A DNA stretch of 46,373 bases from positions 1 to 46,373 of the IMG/VR virus record IMGVR_UViG_3300036791_000940, one strand, 5' to 3'. The notes under the pieces are model-generated. The model was not told the origin of the DNA, did no database searches, and saw only the letters and a program-made list of their open reading frames with translations. A program made the position numbers and the translations under genes. This DNA comes from a virus. Position 1 is the stretch's first letter, and each line of letters starts with the position of its first letter. Positions 32,114 through 41,464 of this stretch are shown in pieces.

Positions 32114-33792
32114 TATGGCACCGTGATTATGCGAGAGGACGAGAACCCCAGCAGCAAGGCTGTCGTGTTGGGCAATAGAGAGATGGGCGCATTTGCGGCT
32201 TGGCTGTTGATGGTGCCGCCGGTCGGCGGATAGATAGAGACGGTGTTGGGTGTCGAATTGCGAAGGAAGATCTTCGCCCCAGTCTGAAGGCCAGGCGGGT
32301 CCCATCTGACGCCGCCGCCACCAACTCCAGCTGCAATCTCGATAAAGCCACCCGTACCGCTAGTCGCTTGTGGAATGGAGTTCGCCCCAGCCTGGGTTGA
32401 GCCCGCCGATGAGACCGTGTTGAGCGGGTCCATACCGCTCTCGTATTCCCACTGGTCGACGGTCGAGTTCCACGCCACATAGCCCCATGGACTGGTAGTC
32501 GTAGGCCTTTGCGAACCCCCGGTGCCTATAGGCTGACCCATCAGCGATGCGATGACCGAGGCATTCGAGGGTCCGCTGACTTCGCCGGCCATGGTGACGG
32601 AGGTCACTGCGCCAGCCGGGGTCGCCGGAACCCAGTTTGTGCCGTTGAAAGTCAGTACCTGGGTGTTCGTCGGGGCAGTATTGGCGACTGGCACGCCCTG
32701 GAGCTTAGCGACGGTTGCGGCTGACGAGGACCCACTGACGTCTCCTCCCATAGTCACAGCCGTGGCCGGACTAGTCGGAACCCAGCTCGTGCCGTTGTAA
32801 GCGTAAAACTGATTGACCGTAGGCAGAGTCGTAGCGACCGCGATGCCCTGGATCGCCGTGACCTTTGAGGTCGCCGAATTTCCAGTAACGTCGCCGCCCA
32901 TGGTGACTGAAGTCACTGGCGGAGTGCTCGGAACGGCCGCGCCTACCCAGTTTGTGCCGTTGTAAGTCAAGACTTGGGTGTTCGATGGCGCGGTATTGGC
33001 GACTGGAATGCCCTGAAGCCTGGCCACGACCGCAGTCGTCGAATTGCCGGTGACATCTCCGCCCATGGTGACTGAGCTGACAGAGGCCGGCGAAGCTGGG
33101 GCCCAATTGGCTCCAGAGCTCGAATAGGTGAGGATCTGACCGTTGGTCGGCGCGGTGCCGCTGAGATTGACGCCTCGAAGAGCCTGGACGACTGAAGCCG
33201 CCGCGGTGCCGCCAACATCGCCGGTCAGGGTGATCGAACCCGGAGGCGAAGCCGAGCCTGCTGCACCTTGCGGAATGGTGAAATTCAGTGTGTAGTTCGG
33301 CGATGTGCCGGTGATGGTGACGTTGGCGTTGGTGCCGGCCGCACCCGTGGTGGTCGAACCGACGATGAGGTTGGGAGCAGGTCCGGTCGCCCCGACTGAG
33401 CCTGGAATGCCTTGCGGGATGGTGAAATTGAGCGAATAGGTCGGGCTATTGCCGGTGATGGTGACAGCCGCGCTCGTCCCTGCCGCACCCGTCGTCGTCG
33501 AGCCTACGTTCAAGTTCGGGGCCGGCCCGATCGCTCCATTAGCGCCCTGCGGAATCGTGAAGAACAGGGTGTAATTTGGAGCCGTGCCGCTCATCGTGAC
33601 GTTGGCTGGCGTGCCTGGCGTCCCAGTCGCCGTTGAGCCAACGGTCATATTTGCCGGCGGACCAGCGGGTCCTTGTGAGCCTCCAGCTTGGAGCGCCGAG
33701 ATTTCGGACTTTACGATCGAGAAGTTGTTCCGCACAGACGCCGTGGTCGGCGAGCCTGAAACGGGGACTGTTGGGTCGACGTTCGAGGTCAT
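32113..33792 (-). CDS. Collagen-like repetitive tail fibre
   Basis: 559 aa. N-terminal coiled or attachment part; then units of GxxGPAPNLxVGSTTTGAAG with NFTIPQG; then copies of SVTMGGDVTGNS...LQG(I/V)PVANTAP and NWVPA(T/S)P; a C-terminal beta domain follows. The repeats imply a trimeric fibre shaft. The ATG overlaps the upstream stop. Confidence 0.8.
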   Translation of the reverse strand: MTSNVDPTVPVSGSPTTASVRNNFSIVKSEISALQAGGSQGPAGPPANMTVGSTATGTPGTPANVTMSGTAPNYTLFFTIPQGANGAIGPAPNLNVGSTTTGAAGTSAAVTITGNSPTYSLNFTIPQGIPGSVGATGPAPNLIVGSTTTGAAGTNANVTITGTSPNYTLNFTIPQGAAGSASPPGSITLTGDVGGTAAASVVQALRGVNLSGTAPTNGQILTYSSSGANWAPASPASVSSVTMGGDVTGNSTTAVVARLQGIPVANTAPSNTQVLTYNGTNWVGAAVPSTPPVTSVTMGGDVTGNSATSKVTAIQGIAVATTLPTVNQFYAYNGTSWVPTSPATAVTMGGDVSGSSSAATVAKLQGVPVANTAPTNTQVLTFNGTNWVPATPAGAVTSVTMAGEVSGPSNASVIASLMGQPIGTGGSQRPTTTSPWGYVAWNSTVDQWEYESGMDPLNTVSSAGSTQAGANSIPQATSGTGGFIEIAAGVGGGGVRWDPPGLQTGAKIFLRNSTPNTVSIYPPTGGTINSQAANAPISLLPNTTALLLGFSSSRIITVP

Positions 33793-34235
33793 GATGTGAC
33801 ATCCCAATTAGAGGCGCCGCCATCCCAAATGGACGCGCCACCATCCCAGATAGAGCCGGCCGGCGGAGTGATCGGCACCGCGCCTCCACCAACCGCGTCC
33901 ACCCACGCCGAACTGGTCGTCGAAACGTACCAGATGTACAGATTACCGCCGTTGCTATCCCACCACAGATTGCCTGCTTTTGGGTTGGTGGGCGCCGTGG
34001 CCGAGATGGTGACGCTCGCTCCCCCTCCAGCGACGATCTGCCACAGACCGTTCTGGCGCGCGTACATGTTATTATCGATTGGCGCTTCAGAGACCTTGCC
34101 GTTGGCCAGCGTGGAGACGCTCGCGACCGTCGAATCGATGCCGTCGAGGTCCGTGTTGATCTGAGATCCCCACGCGTCCTCATCTCCACCCACCGTGGGC
34201 TTCAACCATCCGTAATTGACGGTCGGTGTCGACAT
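33789..34235 (-). CDS. Small tail fibre/attachment protein
   Basis: 148 aa. NYGWLKPTVGGDEDAWGSQI resembles the collar protein start and fits a fibre-anchor region. Then WDSNGGNLYIWYVSTTSSAW and repeats of IWDGGAS. Probably a fibre adaptor. Confidence 0.65.
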   Translation of the reverse strand: MSTPTVNYGWLKPTVGGDEDAWGSQINTDLDGIDSTVASVSTLANGKVSEAPIDNNMYARQNGLWQIVAGGGASVTISATAPTNPKAGNLWWDSNGGNLYIWYVSTTSSAWVDAVGGGAVPITPPAGSIWDGGASIWDGGASNWDVTS

Positions 34236-34516
34236 CAGGCCGCCTTCCTGAAGTTTCTGAAGTCCATGGATGGGTGAATCTTGGCCGGCATGACGACGTC
34301 AAAGCTGCATAGCGCCGATGGGGCCCATGATGGGTCTGGGCAGAGCTGCGATTTGACCCACCCAGATCCGGCGATCGGCTTGCCTGCCCCTTGACTATAG
34401 AGCTTCATGCCATACGAGCCGACGCCATAGGTCGAGGGCACGTAAGCCGGCAGAGGAGGCGCGGAATCAAACGGAACGACGACGTCCTTCGGTTGAGCCT
34501 TGAGCCTGATCTTCAC
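34235..34516 (-). CDS. Hypothetical structural-operon protein
   Basis: 93 aa, Pro- and Tyr-rich, no domain recognised. Coupled on both sides, between the adaptor and fibre genes, so probably a minor tail or connector protein. Confidence 0.6.
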   Translation of the reverse strand: MKIRLKAQPKDVVVPFDSAPPLPAYVPSTYGVGSYGMKLYSQGAGKPIAGSGWVKSQLCPDPSWAPSALCSFDVVMPAKIHPSMDFRNFRKAA

Positions 34517-35139
34517 CCGAAGCTCCGTATTCTGGTGCGAACGAGGCGTGCGCTGGAAGCCTTGGCGCGCATGTGCTCGGCATTCAGCTTGGTAATCATG
34601 TCCTCGACCAGCGCTTTGAGGCCGGCCGCTGTCACCTCCTCGCCGACCGCGTGCAAATCCGCATGCATCAGCGCCGCCATCAGGTACAAACTTGGATACT
34701 TGGTGTAGATCCAGGATGAAATTTGATCGGAGAAAACAGGAACTTCGCCGTAGTACACGAGTTTAAAGATAATACCGTTGACGCTATCCGGTGTACCCCC
34801 AAAATAGATTTGCCGGCCTTCGATGGTGTATGACCCGTAGGCCCACTTATCCGGCTTATTGTAGAACTCGGTCCGTGGCTTGTAGTAGATCGGCATAAAG
34901 CCATCGGCGGCGTTCGGGTTCTGGATCCGGACCATATCCATCTCCAGCCAGTCGTCGGGCAATGGCGCGCATCGCTTGATGATCGGAGCCTCGATGTTCT
35001 GGATCATTCGATCGACCCGGAGCTCGGCATTAAATTTCTGCTCGGCTTGTCGAATGAAGCTCGTGACGAGCTGATCACTCCAATCCTGGCGATTGGCCCA
35101 TTCAGCAATCTGCGCTTTGAGGTCGGAGAAATCAGTCAT
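34513..35139 (-). CDS. Phage adaptor (gp7-like) protein
   Basis: 208 aa. MTDFSDLKAQIAEWANRQDW, then SFIRQAEQKFNAELRVDRMI, LPDDWLEMDMVRI and LVYYGEVPVFSDQISSWIYT fit the portal-adjacent adaptor proteins of SU10/P22-like podoviruses. The ATG overlaps the previous stop; an apparent N-terminal extension upstream is a shadow. Confidence 0.8.
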   Translation of the reverse strand: MTDFSDLKAQIAEWANRQDWSDQLVTSFIRQAEQKFNAELRVDRMIQNIEAPIIKRCAPLPDDWLEMDMVRIQNPNAADGFMPIYYKPRTEFYNKPDKWAYGSYTIEGRQIYFGGTPDSVNGIIFKLVYYGEVPVFSDQISSWIYTKYPSLYLMAALMHADLHAVGEEVTAAGLKALVEDMITKLNAEHMRAKASSARLVRTRIRSFG

Positions 35140-35315
35140 ATCCGTCCCAGCAGCAGTAGAATCAGAAGAATGATCAGAATGATGCCGATCCCTCCGACCC
35201 CATAATAGCCAGCGCCATACCCAACCCCCCAGGGCGCTCCAAGACCAGGGCCTCCAATGCCTCCGAGAAGGATGAGGATGACGATAACCAGGAGGACCAA
35301 ACCGACCGTACTCAT
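35136..35315 (-). CDS. DUF3309-like small membrane protein
   Basis: 59 aa. Two hydrophobic segments (VGLVLLVIVILILLGGIGG and IGIILIILLILLLLGRI) flank a Gly/Tyr-rich loop, the arrangement of DUF3309. The family is common in bacteria; its function is unknown. In a phage late operon a holin-like role is conceivable. The start and stop overlap neighbours. Confidence 0.75.
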   Translation of the reverse strand: MSTVGLVLLVIVILILLGGIGGPGLGAPWGVGYGAGYYGVGGIGIILIILLILLLLGRI

Positions 35316-35548
35316 CACTTTCCCTCCGCCTGTTGGATCTTGGCCTGGACGGTGTCGCAATCATCCTCTGTGGAAACAAACTTACCGTTGGTCAGGCCGA
35401 CGACGCAGTGCACGTGCTCGGCTAATTGCACCACGCTCGGCCCGGTGATGACGGTTATCTCGAGTGGATTGACGTAGACCGTCTGGCCGCCAGCCCCGTT
35501 GAGCGCCACCATGGAGAGAGCGAACGCCCAGGGGTGGATCATAACCAA
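35315..35548 (-). CDS. Small exported or membrane-associated protein
   Basis: 77 aa. The N terminus (MVMIHPWAFALSMVALNGAG) could be a weak signal peptide, then VYVNPLEITVITGPSVVQLA. Two cysteines (HCVVGL, DDC) may pair. Lies between the adaptor region and capsid genes; function unknown. Confidence 0.55.
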   Translation of the reverse strand: MVMIHPWAFALSMVALNGAGGQTVYVNPLEITVITGPSVVQLAEHVHCVVGLTNGKFVSTEDDCDTVQAKIQQAEGK

Positions 35549-35862
35549 GCTCCCGGTCTCCAGACCCGGAAATTGCGGCCATTTGGCAGGTCTTCAGGGC
35601 CATGTCCGTTCCACCATTTACGCCAGTCGTTCTCGTCCCATTGCTGATGCACGGCGCGCTCGGCCACAGTCACTGGCACCTTGCCGATGTACTTGTTAGT
35701 GCCGGTATTGAGCATGATCTCACGATCGCGCGCGACGCCGTCGAGGATCTCCTCCACATCCTGCTCAGTAAAGACGTGGAATTTGTCAGGCTCTTCGTCG
35801 TCCCAGACTTTAGTTCTGCGAACTCCATTGGCGTCCTGGTAGACGAGCTTATGCTGGCTCAC
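35539..35862 (-). CDS. Capsid-associated hypothetical protein
   Basis: 107 aa. KLVYQDANGVRRTKVWDDEE, then VFTEQDVEEILDGVARDREI, is a small mixed protein often encoded next to SU10-like capsids. A minor capsid or assembly role is plausible. RBS-like AGG/GAGG is present upstream. Confidence 0.6.
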   Translation of the reverse strand: MSQHKLVYQDANGVRRTKVWDDEEPDKFHVFTEQDVEEILDGVARDREIMLNTGTNKYIGKVPVTVAERAVHQQWDENDWRKWWNGHGPEDLPNGRNFRVWRPGAWL

Positions 35863-35879
35863 GGCTAGTGCCTCGAATT

Positions 35880-35922
35880 TAAAAGGGGGGAGTGTCGCAA
35901 GCTGCGGATGCTCACGACACTC
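35880..35922 (-). terminator. Terminator after the major capsid gene
   Basis: On the minus strand GAGTGTCG and CGACACTC form an 8-bp stem with a 17-base loop, then CCCCCCTTTTAAA. It directly follows the capsid stop and could lower expression of downstream genes. Confidence 0.55.
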
Positions 35923-35935
35923 AAATGCGTAAGTC

Positions 35936-36922
35936 CTATTGCTTTATTCCGTTGAAGAGGAGGTGGGCCAACGGGTTACGCATCTCCAACCCCCATTCGA
36001 CCACGATCATACGCGTCTCCGCGTCGCCCACACGGGCCATTAAATACTGTCGAAAGGCGCGGAAGAACGCGACGGCCGCATAGTCCGGATCGATCAAGAG
36101 CCCGGTATCGGTCGGTATCCAGCGGCTCGGAGCCACCTTGATCCGGCCGAAGTCGGTCGCGATCACGTCGATCGTCGAGACCACTTCCGTCTTGCCAACC
36201 AGGACCTGCGTAGTTGAACGTCCGGTGAAGGTGCTAATGGTCCTTTTGGGGCCTGGAGGCACGATCCAGAGCGTCGGCGAGCCACCATTGACATAGCTCT
36301 GTTGCATCGCTGCGCCGAGCATGGCCTCGGTGATTTGGATTTGTGAGCCCGCAGCAATCGCCGCAAACGCATCCGTACTAAGGACCGGGAGACCTGTGAC
36401 GACGGTTCCAGGAGCAACCGCGGCCGCAGCGACCGAGTTCTTGTCGACGGCCCTTCCAAGCCAATGCGCAAAAGCCTCTGTCTTGCGCGCTGTAGGCGTG
36501 GTGTCGTCACCGGTAACACGCGGCTGCCTCGAGCAAAGGATGCTCTCCATGTCGCTTTTGAGGACCTTGGAAGCCAAGGCCATCTGGTGCGCCATTTCGG
36601 AGCCCTTGCCCGCCGCATCGCTCTCCTCCTGAGTGCCGGAGACCGTGGCGTCTCGCTCGGAGATCTGGGTGACGTTGTTGTTGCGGATGGTCGGCTGAGC
36701 CGGATTGTTGGCGAGTTGAAAGCCTTCGAACTGGGCATTGTTAAGATTGACGACAGGAAGGAACTCGGTCTGCCAATCAAAGATCCGGTTCTTGACGTTA
36801 CGCCTGCGGATAGCAGACATAACCGGTGTGTCGAAAGGATCGATGTTGTAGATGGCGTTGCTGAGATCTTCCCTATTCCCCACAGCCTGATATGTGGTGA
36901 ACGCGTTTGTAACCTTTGGCAT
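35936..36922 (-). CDS. Major capsid protein, SU10-like
   Basis: 328 aa. It begins MPKVTNAFTTYQAVGNREDL, then SNAIYNIDPFDTPVMSAIRR, the start of SU10-like (DUF5309) major capsid proteins. EESDAAGKGSEMAHQMALAS in the spine region and PSRWIPTDTGLLIDPDY near the C terminus also fit. Typical HK97-fold capsid size. GAGG before the ATG supports strong expression; a terminator follows. Confidence 0.9.
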   Translation of the reverse strand: MPKVTNAFTTYQAVGNREDLSNAIYNIDPFDTPVMSAIRRRNVKNRIFDWQTEFLPVVNLNNAQFEGFQLANNPAQPTIRNNNVTQISERDATVSGTQEESDAAGKGSEMAHQMALASKVLKSDMESILCSRQPRVTGDDTTPTARKTEAFAHWLGRAVDKNSVAAAAVAPGTVVTGLPVLSTDAFAAIAAGSQIQITEAMLGAAMQQSYVNGGSPTLWIVPPGPKRTISTFTGRSTTQVLVGKTEVVSTIDVIATDFGRIKVAPSRWIPTDTGLLIDPDYAAVAFFRAFRQYLMARVGDAETRMIVVEWGLEMRNPLAHLLFNGIKQ

Positions 36923-36931
36923 TGTGATACC

Positions 36932-38146
36932 TCATCTGATTAACCTAGACATGACAAGTGCGGCGTCTTCAACGCTGCCACTACGAGCAAGTCTGGTCTG
37001 GGCATCATCAATGTGTCGGCGTGTCGCATTCCCTACGGGCGCAGCGACTCCGGGTATCAATGTCCTACCTTGGCCAGTAATGACGGGCTTGATCTTCTGA
37101 CCCATCAATCGATCGTATAGTGCCGCCTTACGTAAAACGGTAAGCATGCGCTTATCGTACACCGTGGCGGTTTCGGCTTCTGAGAACCCCTCCTTCTTTG
37201 CGTACTCACGCATCAAACTGAGGTCTTCGTCAAGAGCCTTTTTGTCGCGGAACCCATTATCCGTGACAAACTCTTCAAACTGATGAACAGCATATTGCTG
37301 TATGTTACGGTCGTATTCGGCCTTCGCCTCTTGGTTCGCCCGACTCATCTCGTTGGCGATCTGCTGGCGCTTGCCGTGAATTAGCGCATAGGCTTTCTGC
37401 TTCTCGTGCGCCGAGCGCGGATCAGCCGCGAACTCACGATCCCAATCAGGCTCGGGCGGCGTCAGCTCCTGGAGCTCTCGATCGAGCGCCTGGAGCCTCT
37501 GGACATAGACGTCGCGCCATTGACCTACCTCGGCGGCCTGAGTCTCGATAGCGCGGCGCGCATCGGCGACCTGGCTGATCCGGACCTTGAACGTGGCGTC
37601 CTTGATGTACCCGTCCAAGGCCTCCTCGAGCGTCACCTCAGCCGGGCGCCCATCGACGGTCACCTCGAACTTCTCGACCGGTTCGCCTTCGAGGGTAGTG
37701 ACCTTGAATTTTAGCCTTTGATCGCCTTCTCCCCCAGCCTCTTGTGGCTTGGGCAGGTCGTCGACCCGGGCCTCGACATTCTCGGTTCCCTCGTGTCCTT
37801 CGTCGGCGGCGGCAGCATCGCGCTCCTCGCCTTGTCCGGATATAGATCGTTCGCGACCCTGCCTTTGAGTTTTGGCGGCCGCTTGGCTAAGTTCTTCGGC
37901 ATCCCCTTGCTCAGACCGGCCATCTGCAACTCTCCTCTCAATTTCCGCTAGGCGTCGATCCTCGCCGCCGTCACGGACGTCTCCAGTCAGAGGATCGCCT
38001 TCGATCCGCCGTTCTTGGAAGATGGGTTCGGGAGCCGAACGGCTCTCCTGCATACGCTCAAAGCGGCCATCCGCGCCCCTCGGACGTTCGCCAGGAGCAA
38101 TTTCGGTCTGGAAGGCGCGCGCGGCGTCGTCGATTGCGTCAGGCAT
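36932..38146 (-). CDS. Capsid scaffolding protein
   Basis: 404 aa, highly charged, Glu/Arg/Asp/Gln-rich, long coiled-coil helices (QQIANEMSRANQEAKAEYDR). Its place immediately before the capsid gene and after the portal region fits a scaffolding protein. Start overlaps the previous gene. Confidence 0.75.
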   Translation of the reverse strand: MPDAIDDAARAFQTEIAPGERPRGADGRFERMQESRSAPEPIFQERRIEGDPLTGDVRDGGEDRRLAEIERRVADGRSEQGDAEELSQAAAKTQRQGRERSISGQGEERDAAAADEGHEGTENVEARVDDLPKPQEAGGEGDQRLKFKVTTLEGEPVEKFEVTVDGRPAEVTLEEALDGYIKDATFKVRISQVADARRAIETQAAEVGQWRDVYVQRLQALDRELQELTPPEPDWDREFAADPRSAHEKQKAYALIHGKRQQIANEMSRANQEAKAEYDRNIQQYAVHQFEEFVTDNGFRDKKALDEDLSLMREYAKKEGFSEAETATVYDKRMLTVLRKAALYDRLMGQKIKPVITGQGRTLIPGVAAPVGNATRRHIDDAQTRLARSGSVEDAALVMSRLIR

Positions 38147-38381
38147 GGGCCCTCCGCCGATAGTGGTAATCGTTCATGAGGATTTGCAATCGAGCGGTGA
38201 TGGCCTCCAGAGCCTTGATCCGCTCGATGAGCTTAAGCTTTCTGGCGTCATCGGTCTGATCCAGTAGAATCTCATTCGACCATTCGGCTTGCAGCGCTGC
38301 GGTCGCGAACTGATAGGCTGGGTCACTCTTGAGGTCCCTGGCCTGCTCGGCGCGCTCGAAGAGCTTGGAGATGTCATTCAT
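38139..38381 (-). CDS. Small protein between portal and scaffold
   Basis: 80 aa, helical and charged (MNDISKLFERAEQARDLKSD, LIERIKALEAITARLQILM). A short conserved gene often stands here in podovirus packaging modules. Function unknown. Overlaps both neighbours. Confidence 0.6.
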   Translation of the reverse strand: MNDISKLFERAEQARDLKSDPAYQFATAALQAEWSNEILLDQTDDARKLKLIERIKALEAITARLQILMNDYHYRRRAHA

Positions 38382-40705
38382 TTATTCCCCCCTTGGCCTT
38401 GTCCAGGAGGCGGCCTCATGGCGGCTGTAGCGAGCGCGGTCTCGGCTTGCTGTTGGCCGGCCTCACGCTTCTGGTCGATCTCGGCTGCCGAGGTGGCGGC
38501 GTCGAGTTGCATCTTCCTCTGCTGCATTGCCGCGTCGAGATGAGCCTTGTGCACGTCGACGGCGAGCTTGTGGGCTTCGAGATCGTTATCGGTTGGGTTC
38601 TGCGACGGCGCGCCAGCCTTCATCCGCTCGACATCGATCTTTTGCTGCTCGTAATCAGCCTTCTGGTGCAACGCCGTGTAGCGGAACTGATCGTCCTGCT
38701 GCTGCTTTTGAGACTTGAGCTGTTGCTCGGCGATGGCTTTGGCGGTGTCGGCTTTGACTTTCTCGTACTGCGCCTTGGCGGCAAGCGTCATTGCGTCGGG
38801 CTCCTTCGGCTGCGCGGCCATCTGCTGGAGCACTTGCGGATCGATCGGCTTGAAGTACCGGCCTGGGTTCTTGATGTTGGCCAGCGCCAATAGGTCGGTC
38901 AGGGAATTCATGTATTCGACCGGGCTCACCATCGGGTTGGTTGGCCCGAACTGCTGCATGATCATTTCCTGCTTGGTGATGATCTGCTGCAAGGTGCCGT
39001 ACCGGACCATGTCCGAGCCCTTGCCGAGGGTGGAATTCACCTCCACGCCCATCGACGCATCGAATGAGCCTGTGTCGACGTCGGTCCAACTGCCGTTGAT
39101 GCGGAGCGTTCGGCGCTGGTTGGGGGCTTCGGAGATCTCGTTATAGAGGCCTGTGAACAGGTCCCTGAACCCGGTCTCGGCAAGCACGCGCGCGATCAGC
39201 TCGATCCGCTCCTGCTGCCCGTTGATGACGGCCTCGACCCCAATTTGAGTGCTGGATTGGAGCGCCTTGGGATCGAGGCCCTTTGCCGCATCGGACAGGC
39301 CCGTACGACGCTGCAACTGATCATTGAGCATTTCCAAGACCGGCATAGCCTGTTGGCCGGCGAATGGGATCTGAACGAAGCTCACCGCGGCGCGCGGGTC
39401 ACCCCGGGTCCGGATCACGGCGCCAATCTCATCGTTCATGGCGTCGTCGACGTTGGTGGTCAGCTCGTTCATGACCGTTTTCGGATTGATGCTCTCGGCC
39501 AGACTGTCGAGGACACCGCGCCACATGTTGGTCTTTATTTTTTGGATGTCTTCGGTGTAGTCCGCGAGGCTGTCTCCAACGATCGTGTGGCTCCGAGGAT
39601 CGACGCCAAATACGGCGAACCGTATACGGTTAGCGGGCTCGTCGTGGACGATCTGAGCCGTTTCACCCATGGTGCAGATGTATCGAAGCTCTGCCGTGCC
39701 ATCACCGTCTTTGTCGACTCTGATGTAGAATTCACCATATTGAACTCCATCGCCGACCCGAGTGGAGATATTGCGCCCCGGATTGCGGAGTTGGCTCTCC
39801 ATCGTGAATTCGTTGACCATCTGCCCTTGGAGGTATTCGAGGCAGAGTTCGCGGTCGTAACCCATGGCGGTCAGGTCTTCGACGGCCACCAGGCGTTGAT
39901 GCCCGACAATCCTCGAGGTCTGGAAGCTCCGGGCGTATCGGTCGAGACGCATCTCCTCCGGCGGCACACCAGCGACCTTGATCAGGGGTTTATCGACCTC
40001 ATAGGTGAACATGACCTGGTCGTAAGTCTGCGTGCGCTTATCGAGGTCGCCGAGATGAACGATCTTGGCCGTCTGATCCTGACCCATGATCACATTGATC
40101 TGGCCGGCCGGCAGGTTGACGTAGGTCTTGGTCCGCACCTCCCGGTGATCGTCCGTCCACCATTTGACAAAGCCTGTCTTGACCGTCATCGCGTCCTTAA
40201 ACGCGCCGTGTAGAATCAAGAAACCCGGATTGTCCTGCCAGAACACGTAATTAATGTAATTGGTTTGTTGTTCGGCAGTCTGGACGTCGGCTTCGGTTCT
40301 GGGGACGAGATTGACCACATTCTCGCTGGCCCCAAACAGGCGAATGAGCGATGGCATGATCAGCATGACCGCGTCGCGCACGTCTGAGGACACATACTGC
40401 GACTTGTACGCGCTCTCCTCATCCCCGCCGAGAATCTGCTCGTAGGTCGCGGTTGGATCCTGGATGATTTGAGTGTCGGAGTAGGGCGTGCCATCCGGGT
40501 TTAAGCTCGGCAGCATCCCGTAATAATATTTCTGGGCGGTGTCGCGCGCCGGCGCTAGGACTGAGCCTTCGTAATCCTTGGAGTCTTTGATCATCGCTTG
40601 GATGAACGGCTCGTAGCTCTCCGGATCGGACGGGTCATAACCGGAGCGGGAGTAGCCCTGGCGATCGCCCTCTTTGAATGTGTCGAATAGCTGTTCGACT
40701 GCCAT
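38378..40705 (-). CDS. Portal protein
   Basis: 775 aa. YVSSDVRDAVMLIMPSLIRL (about 105-124), then FGASENVVNLVPRTEADV, and a stem/wing with VKTGFVKWWTDDHREVRT are hallmarks of large podovirus portals. The C-terminal helical barrel is Gln/Lys-rich. Forms the dodecameric DNA channel. Start overlaps the endolysin stop (TGATG). Confidence 0.9.
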   Translation of the reverse strand: MAVEQLFDTFKEGDRQGYSRSGYDPSDPESYEPFIQAMIKDSKDYEGSVLAPARDTAQKYYYGMLPSLNPDGTPYSDTQIIQDPTATYEQILGGDEESAYKSQYVSSDVRDAVMLIMPSLIRLFGASENVVNLVPRTEADVQTAEQQTNYINYVFWQDNPGFLILHGAFKDAMTVKTGFVKWWTDDHREVRTKTYVNLPAGQINVIMGQDQTAKIVHLGDLDKRTQTYDQVMFTYEVDKPLIKVAGVPPEEMRLDRYARSFQTSRIVGHQRLVAVEDLTAMGYDRELCLEYLQGQMVNEFTMESQLRNPGRNISTRVGDGVQYGEFYIRVDKDGDGTAELRYICTMGETAQIVHDEPANRIRFAVFGVDPRSHTIVGDSLADYTEDIQKIKTNMWRGVLDSLAESINPKTVMNELTTNVDDAMNDEIGAVIRTRGDPRAAVSFVQIPFAGQQAMPVLEMLNDQLQRRTGLSDAAKGLDPKALQSSTQIGVEAVINGQQERIELIARVLAETGFRDLFTGLYNEISEAPNQRRTLRINGSWTDVDTGSFDASMGVEVNSTLGKGSDMVRYGTLQQIITKQEMIMQQFGPTNPMVSPVEYMNSLTDLLALANIKNPGRYFKPIDPQVLQQMAAQPKEPDAMTLAAKAQYEKVKADTAKAIAEQQLKSQKQQQDDQFRYTALHQKADYEQQKIDVERMKAGAPSQNPTDNDLEAHKLAVDVHKAHLDAAMQQRKMQLDAATSAAEIDQKREAGQQQAETALATAAMRPPPGQGQGGNK

Positions 40706-41352
40706 CAGCGCCGAACCTTACGCTTGCGTTTTGGCTGCTGATAAGCCGCCACCACAGCGTCGAGGAACTTATCATAATAGGTGCAAATCAAATACCCGAT
40801 GGTGCGATGGGTGTCCCAAGACGGATAAATGTGCTTGTCGCCGTTGATGATCTCGCGGGCTTCGTACGGATCCTCAACCGTTTTGGAGAAGTACCTGGGC
40901 AGGGTTTCAGGCCCCTTGTCGTCCGACCGGAACCATCCTTCATGCATGCCTAGATACATGATCTTGGCGGCTATGATCGGATCGAGGGCCTTCGAAGGAT
41001 GCTGAACGAGATCGTCCTCGCCGGTCAGCTCTAGTTCATCAGTCCCGCGTTGATAATTCTCTTTCCAGGTCAGTTGCACGTAGCCGCGGCCGTAATAAGC
41101 CTGTTGGGTTTCTGGATCGATGGCGCCGTAGGGCTGGCCTGACCCTTTGCCGTACTCCTCGATTGGCCACATTTGCTGTGATGTCTCGTGGTAGGCAGTG
41201 GCCAGCATGTAGGCGAGGCGACGGAGATCGGTCGCTTTGAGCATGTCCCAAACGAGGAGAATATCCTCCTGTCCATCGACCTGCTGTTGGGTCAGGTTGC
41301 CGGAGAACAGGCTCGCGCGCACCTTGTCGAAATAAATCTTCTTATTGAACAA
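40705..41352 (-). CDS. Endolysin, GH19 chitinase-like
   Basis: 215 aa. RRLAYMLATAYHETSQQMWP with Glu56, IEEYGKGSG with Glu65/66, and YYGRGYVQLTWKENY (86-100) form the GH19/lysozyme-like core. The C terminus is basic. It would cut peptidoglycan at lysis. No signal peptide is seen, so a holin or similar would be needed; the only candidates nearby are small membrane proteins. Confidence 0.85.
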   Translation of the reverse strand: MFNKKIYFDKVRASLFSGNLTQQQVDGQEDILLVWDMLKATDLRRLAYMLATAYHETSQQMWPIEEYGKGSGQPYGAIDPETQQAYYGRGYVQLTWKENYQRGTDELELTGEDDLVQHPSKALDPIIAAKIMYLGMHEGWFRSDDKGPETLPRYFSKTVEDPYEAREIINGDKHIYPSWDTHRTIGYLICTYYDKFLDAVVAAYQQPKRKRKVRR

Positions 41353-41380
41353 GAGGCGTCCCCGATCGAAACCGGGAACA

Positions 41381-41410
41381 AAATTACCTCAAAAGGGGAA
41401 CGGAGGTCAA
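41381..41410 (-). promoter_or_regulatory. Promoter before the endolysin-portal block
   Basis: On the minus strand TTGACC, 18-bp spacer, TAATTT, just after a strong terminator. It would drive the endolysin and structural genes separately from the terminase genes. Confidence 0.5.
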
Positions 41411-41418
41411 ATCTCATG

Positions 41419-41464
41419 AAAAACGCCGGCCTCACGGGCTGGGGCTGAAGTTATGAGGCCGGCG
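41419..41464 (-). terminator. Strong terminator after the large terminase gene
   Basis: CGCCGGCCTCA and TGAGGCCGGCG form a perfect 11-bp G/C stem around a 19-base loop, followed on the minus strand by TTTTT. It separates the terminase part from the structural part of the late genes. Confidence 0.85.

Noticed and set aside
39245-40213. 322-aa frame antisense to the portal gene
   Set aside because: Shadow caused by high G+C codon use in the portal gene; no ribosome-binding site.
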